From Gammaproteobacteria bacterium (ex Lamellibrachia satsuma) (GTDB taxonomy: Bacteria; Pseudomonadota; Gammaproteobacteria; Chromatiales; Chromatiaceae): a stretch of DNA of 64,000 nt. The position numbers and the translations under genes were made by a program. This document shows positions 60,799 to 64,000 of the stretch, one piece after another. Position 1 is the first letter of the stretch, and each line of letters begins with the position of its first letter. Location of the stretch: positions 2,706,001 to 2,770,000 of the forward strand of contig CP053680.1 of assembly GCA_019623805.1 (NCBI GenBank). The letters run 5' to 3'. The notes beneath the pieces were generated by a model that had not been told where the DNA came from, ran no database searches, and saw only the letters and a program-made list of their open reading frames with translations.

Positions 60799-62793
60799 TT
60801 ACGAGGCATTTTGCTTGGGTACCAGCCGGGGGCGTGGCGGTTTCTCGTTGTTCAGTAGTTCACTGTTGTTTAGTCGGTTTGCCATGTTGCGAAGGGATGT
60901 AAGCTGGCGGGCTGCTTCGGTGTACTGGTCCTGAAGTTCAACGATCCTGAACTGCAGGGTGTTGCGGGACTGGCCGATCTTCTGCAGGTTGTTGAGCCTC
61001 TTCTCCATCATCTCCTTGTGATCCCGGATCTGCAAAACCAGGGGCTCCAGGGTGGTGACCAGCCAATTGTTAATGTCATCACTGGCGCGGTGGAAGATGT
61101 TCCTGGCCCTGCTGACCAGCGCGGCATAGAAGCGTTTAACCACAAAGCCCTGCTCCATCATTGCGGTAACCGGGCTGTTGCGGAAGACTTCCGCTTCCTG
61201 GTGCAGCAGTTCCAGTTCCACGCGGTATTTCACGATGGAGAACATTTTGGGCTGGATGACCGCAAAGCCGTGTTCATTCTGAAATTTCCGGTAGATGGAG
61301 CGGATCAGCTTACGGGTCTGCTCGCTTTGTGACACTACGGTGTGCATGTTTCGGCGGACCTCTTCGAAGAGGTTTTTCATTACCGTCTTCATGCCATGAG
61401 TGGTCCAGCTGTTTGTCATTTCACGACGACTGCGGTTGATGATGTTGTCCAGCGTATCAAGGTCAAGCGCTGCCCGTAAGTTGTCTGCTTGCCCCTTTAA
61501 CTTCTGACGGCTTGCCTGAAAACTCTCGACGTCATGCATATACTGGGACTGCTCCTCCCGGGTCTTCTCCATCAGGTTATTGATGACATCGTCGCTTTTG
61601 CCGCTCAACTCCTCCAACTCTTCCAGCTGCTTTTTTGCATTGGTGAGCTTGCCGGAGAGTACGCTGCGGCTGTTGTCCAGCATCTGGCCTATATCGGCGC
61701 CAACTGTATCAAGGATGATCTGCTGTTTTATGCCCAGGACATCGGTAGCCAGATGGCTCTCCAGGGAGAGCAGGCCGCTTTTATCCAGTAGTTCGCTCTC
61801 GTGGCGGACCTTCGCTACCAGCCCCTTCTGGGCGGAAATGGGGAACACAGCGCTTTCGGAGACGCCGAGCATCTTGGCGGTTTCACCCTGCTGTCTGGAG
61901 ATGGTTGCGCTGATCTCCTCCGGTTCCAGCAGGTCGTCCCACAGGGTGTCGATCTTGTTGAGTACCACCATCAGGCCGCGCTGCCTGCCGCTCTGAAAGC
62001 CTTTGATATGGTGTTGCCAGATCTCCATGTCACTACGGGTGACGCCGGTATCGGCACCCAGCACAAAGAGTACTGCCTGGGCCGAGGGCAGCATGTTCAG
62101 TGTCAGCTCAGGCTCGCTTCCTAAGGCGTTGAGCCCCGGAGTATCGAGAATGGTCAAGCCCTGTTTCAGAAGTGTGTGCGGATAGCTGATCAGGGCATGG
62201 CGCCATTTTGGAATTTCGATCAGCTTCGGCGGTTTTTTCTGATGCGGGTGCAGCGCAGGGCTGTAGAGGCCGAGATGCGTGGCTTCTTCCACGGTGACCA
62301 TCTTTGTCTGCATCACCTCACCGAGTGAGGCCTCCATCTGCTCCACTGACTCGGTCTCCAGTGGATAGTGAACCCACTGCTTTTCATCCTTGCGGAGATC
62401 TGAAATCAAGGTGTCCTGAAGTCGCGTCTCGATCGGCAATAGTCGGACGTAGGCCTCTTCACGCTTGCGATCAAAGAAGATCTCTGTTGGACACATGGTG
62501 GTGCGGCCAGCGCTGGAAGGCAGCAGGCGTCGTCCATGATCGGCAAAGAAGATGGCGTTGATGAGTTCGGTTTTTCCACGGGAGAATTCAGCGACGAAGG
62601 CGATGGTGAGGCGATCATGCTTCAGCATCTCCATGGTCTGGGTGATGCGAGTCTGGGTCTCCGGCGTAGACATGCCGTTCTGTTCCAGCCAGGGGCCATA
62701 CTCGCTGATAGTGCGAAGGATATCTGCCTTCCACTGTCCATAGGCCTGGAGCTGTTGTTGAAAACGTATTTTTTCCATTCGGTTGTTCCGCAT
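60799..62793 (-). CDS. Dynamin-like GTPase
   Basis: A 664-residue protein. GTPase domain about 55-330: P-loop AEFSRGKTELIN (residues 68-79, Ala replacing the first Gly), switch threonine region GRTTMCPTE, G3 ILDTPGLNAL, G4 VVLNKIDTL. Long helical stalk-like parts follow (about 375-480 and 560-650, e.g. LTNAKKQLEELEELSGKSDDVINNLMEKTREE). No clear transmembrane span or paddle. Bacterial dynamin-like proteins remodel membranes or help repair them; a role here is inference. It is a single gene, not the paired arrangement common in some families. The ATG at 62778 is an alternative start. Confidence 0.85.
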   Translation of the reverse strand: MRNNRMEKIRFQQQLQAYGQWKADILRTISEYGPWLEQNGMSTPETQTRITQTMEMLKHDRLTIAFVAEFSRGKTELINAIFFADHGRRLLPSSAGRTTMCPTEIFFDRKREEAYVRLLPIETRLQDTLISDLRKDEKQWVHYPLETESVEQMEASLGEVMQTKMVTVEEATHLGLYSPALHPHQKKPPKLIEIPKWRHALISYPHTLLKQGLTILDTPGLNALGSEPELTLNMLPSAQAVLFVLGADTGVTRSDMEIWQHHIKGFQSGRQRGLMVVLNKIDTLWDDLLEPEEISATISRQQGETAKMLGVSESAVFPISAQKGLVAKVRHESELLDKSGLLSLESHLATDVLGIKQQIILDTVGADIGQMLDNSRSVLSGKLTNAKKQLEELEELSGKSDDVINNLMEKTREEQSQYMHDVESFQASRQKLKGQADNLRAALDLDTLDNIINRSRREMTNSWTTHGMKTVMKNLFEEVRRNMHTVVSQSEQTRKLIRSIYRKFQNEHGFAVIQPKMFSIVKYRVELELLHQEAEVFRNSPVTAMMEQGFVVKRFYAALVSRARNIFHRASDDINNWLVTTLEPLVLQIRDHKEMMEKRLNNLQKIGQSRNTLQFRIVELQDQYTEAARQLTSLRNMANRLNNSELLNNEKPPRPRLVPKQNAS

Positions 62794-62914
62794 GAACAGA
62801 TTGAGTGTAAACGATTATGCCACACTGGCTTTAGCGACCATCTTCAGTTGGACTGAAGCCTGGATTATTTATGTACGCGTAACAGATTATTGGTCGTTTG
62901 TCTCTTTCCGGTGT

Positions 62915-63208
62915 TCAAGTTGGGTGCCTGTTCACGGGAATGGGTGCTTTTTGGGGGGCGTGGATACGCAGGCATTTTGAACGTGAAGTTTTACCGCTCA
63001 CCAGAGTCACCTGGCTGCGGGGTACCCCAAAGGCCTTGGCCAGGAGTTTGATGAGATGTGCGTTGGCCTTGCCATCGACGGGTGGAGCAGTGATGCGAAT
63101 CTTGAAGTCATCGCTGTGAGGGCCGACAAAGGTATCCCGCGAGGCTTTGGGTTGAATGCGCAGTCGCAGAGTCAGATCGTCCCCATCCCAATGATACCAG
63201 CCACTCAA
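62915..63208 (-). CDS. yggU: DUF167 family protein (YggU)
   Basis: A 97-residue cytoplasmic protein with the DUF167 pattern: GDDLTLRLRIQPKASRDTFVGPHSDDFKIRITAPPVDGKANAHLIKLLAKAFGVPRSQVTLVSGKTSRSKCLRI. Function unknown. A TTG start at 63208 was chosen because it overlaps the yggT stop (TTGA) and gives the family's usual first residues (MSGWYHWDGDD). Last gene of the proC-yggT-yggU operon. Confidence 0.88.
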   Translation of the reverse strand: MSGWYHWDGDDLTLRLRIQPKASRDTFVGPHSDDFKIRITAPPVDGKANAHLIKLLAKAFGVPRSQVTLVSGKTSRSKCLRIHAPQKAPIPVNRHPT

Positions 63209-63780
63209 AAGGGACTGCCGGTGATTACACGCAATGGAGGCAGCAGCAGCATTTTCAGCAGTACCAGCCCGATCATGACCAGCATGGGTGAAAGGTCGAG
63301 ACCTGAGATAGGGGGCAGGATCCTGCGCGCGGGCCGCATAACCGGATCGGTCAGTGAGTGGAGTAGCGCCGAAACGGGGTTGTAGGCGCCGGGGTTGATC
63401 CAACTCAGGATAACCTGGATCAGGATCGCAAAGAGAAATATGTTGATCAGCAATTCCACCAGTTCAGGAATGGCCCAGAGGAAGGGGCCGAGGGCATTGA
63501 CGGAGGCGCCGCTGAGCAGGATCACCAGGCTCAGTTCCGCGGCTTTCAATGCCCAGGCCAAAACGATTGAGGAGATGTCGATGCCGCCGAAGCCGGGGAT
63601 GAAACGGCGCAACAGTTTGAGGGGAGGATGGGTGGCCCGCACCAGAAACTGCGAGACGGGATTATAAAAATCAGCCTTCATCAGTTGCAGTATCAGACGC
63701 AGCACTACCGCCAGGATGTAGAGGCCGAAGAGGGTCTGAATCAGGAAGATTGCCGGGTTTGCCAGATAGTTGCCGTCCAT
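63205..63780 (-). CDS. yggT: YggT family membrane protein
   Basis: A 191-residue protein with two YggT repeats of two to three membrane segments each: FLIQTLFGLYILAVVLRLILQLMKADFYNPVSQFLVRATHPPLKLLRRFIPG and LLINIFLFAILIQVILSWINPGAYNPVSALLHSLTDPVMRPARRILP. Homologues have been linked to division and osmotic balance. Its start shares a base with the proC stop, and its stop overlaps yggU. Confidence 0.93.
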   Translation of the reverse strand: MDGNYLANPAIFLIQTLFGLYILAVVLRLILQLMKADFYNPVSQFLVRATHPPLKLLRRFIPGFGGIDISSIVLAWALKAAELSLVILLSGASVNALGPFLWAIPELVELLINIFLFAILIQVILSWINPGAYNPVSALLHSLTDPVMRPARRILPPISGLDLSPMLVMIGLVLLKMLLLPPLRVITGSPF

Positions 63781-64000
63781 TATTTTCCTCCCAATATTTC
63801 TGAGAGTTCCTGAGACCGATCACGTGCGCCGTTGAGCGCCTGCTCGAACAGCGCCGGAAGCCCCCCCTCTTGCAGAATCCCCAAAGCCCGTTCGGTGGTG
63901 CCACCTGGAGAGGTGACCTTTTCCCGCAACGTGGCCGGGGAGTCCTTGCTTTCCATCGCCATGCGGGCTGCCCCCAGTGCTGTCTGCAAGGTTAGCAGGC
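63780..64000 (-). CDS. proC: Pyrroline-5-carboxylate reductase, C-terminal part (partial)
   Basis: The frame runs off the right edge of the window. The visible 73 residues end the enzyme that reduces pyrroline-5-carboxylate to proline: LQTALGAARMAMESKDSPATLREKVTSPGGTTERALGILQ matches the C-terminal dimerisation domain of ProC, with the hallmark VTSPGGTT. The gene heads the proC-yggT-yggU operon. Confidence 0.92.
   Translation of the reverse strand, partial: LLTLQTALGAARMAMESKDSPATLREKVTSPGGTTERALGILQEGGLPALFEQALNGARDRSQELSEILGGK

Overview
This 64 kb window looks like chromosomal DNA of a gammaproteobacterium. Evidence is the set of housekeeping genes and their order (radC next to rpmB-rpmG, coaBC-algC-argB-slmA, pyrE, proC-yggT-yggU, ampD-ampE, clpB, ispB, mutM). 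Several genes (two TauE/SafE-type exporters, an FmdB-like zinc-ribbon variant, a LysM-FecR/CHASE2-kinase module, a DUF1538 pair) are common in sulfur-oxidising and other chemolithotrophic gammaproteobacteria; that lifestyle is inference, no sulfur-oxidation operon is present here. No phage, plasmid or CRISPR array was seen. There is one complete insertion sequence (IS1182 type) and an unusually rich set of small dispersed repeats.

Layout. 0-4.4 kb: end of a SIMPL-domain gene, pyruvate kinase, a cytochrome b, an FmdB-like protein, a SpoU methyltransferase, a CMD-Rieske fusion and a 28-residue membrane microprotein. 4.4-8.8 kb: one leftward block of two DUF1538 membrane proteins, PII-like protein, CBS protein, ampD, ampE and a histidine phosphatase. 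9-19.5 kb: DUF1631 protein, FKBP isomerase, nadC, a phosphoesterase, an EgtB-like enzyme, HugZ-like and thiamine-binding proteins, MscS, OmpA. 18.7-29 kb: response regulator, LysM-FecR protein and CHASE2 kinase, ilvD, a Crp/Fnr regulator, a GGDEF-EAL protein. 29-39 kb: clpB with a heat-shock promoter, tRNA-Pro, ispB, mutM, a Gld-type ABC exporter module, then a long regulatory gap ahead of a PEP-CTERM gene. 39-47.8 kb: msrB, a two-component pair cut off from a Met-rich secreted protein by IS1182, hyuA, an EAL-HDOD protein. 47.9-64 kb: mainly core genes plus ampG, SafE-like and TSUP transporters, a dynamin-like GTPase and the start of a proC operon.

Shared themes. Peptidoglycan recycling is represented twice (ampD/ampE at 5-6.5 kb, ampG at 57.6 kb). 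Signalling genes are abundant: two OmpR regulators, two kinases, two c-di-GMP proteins and a Crp/Fnr regulator.

The least expected content lies between genes. Five families of short palindromic or MITE-like repeats are present; two of them (called REP-A and REP-C here) occur only between convergent genes, with compensating base changes in their stems and with stop codons formed inside or at the edge of the repeat. Two 89-bp MITEs lie in opposite orientation around the Met-rich/two-component/IS segment. Upstream of the PEP-CTERM gene are a candidate FNR-type box, a candidate sigma-54 promoter, a hairpin covering a Shine-Dalgarno site and a 15-codon leader ORF overlapping the gene start.
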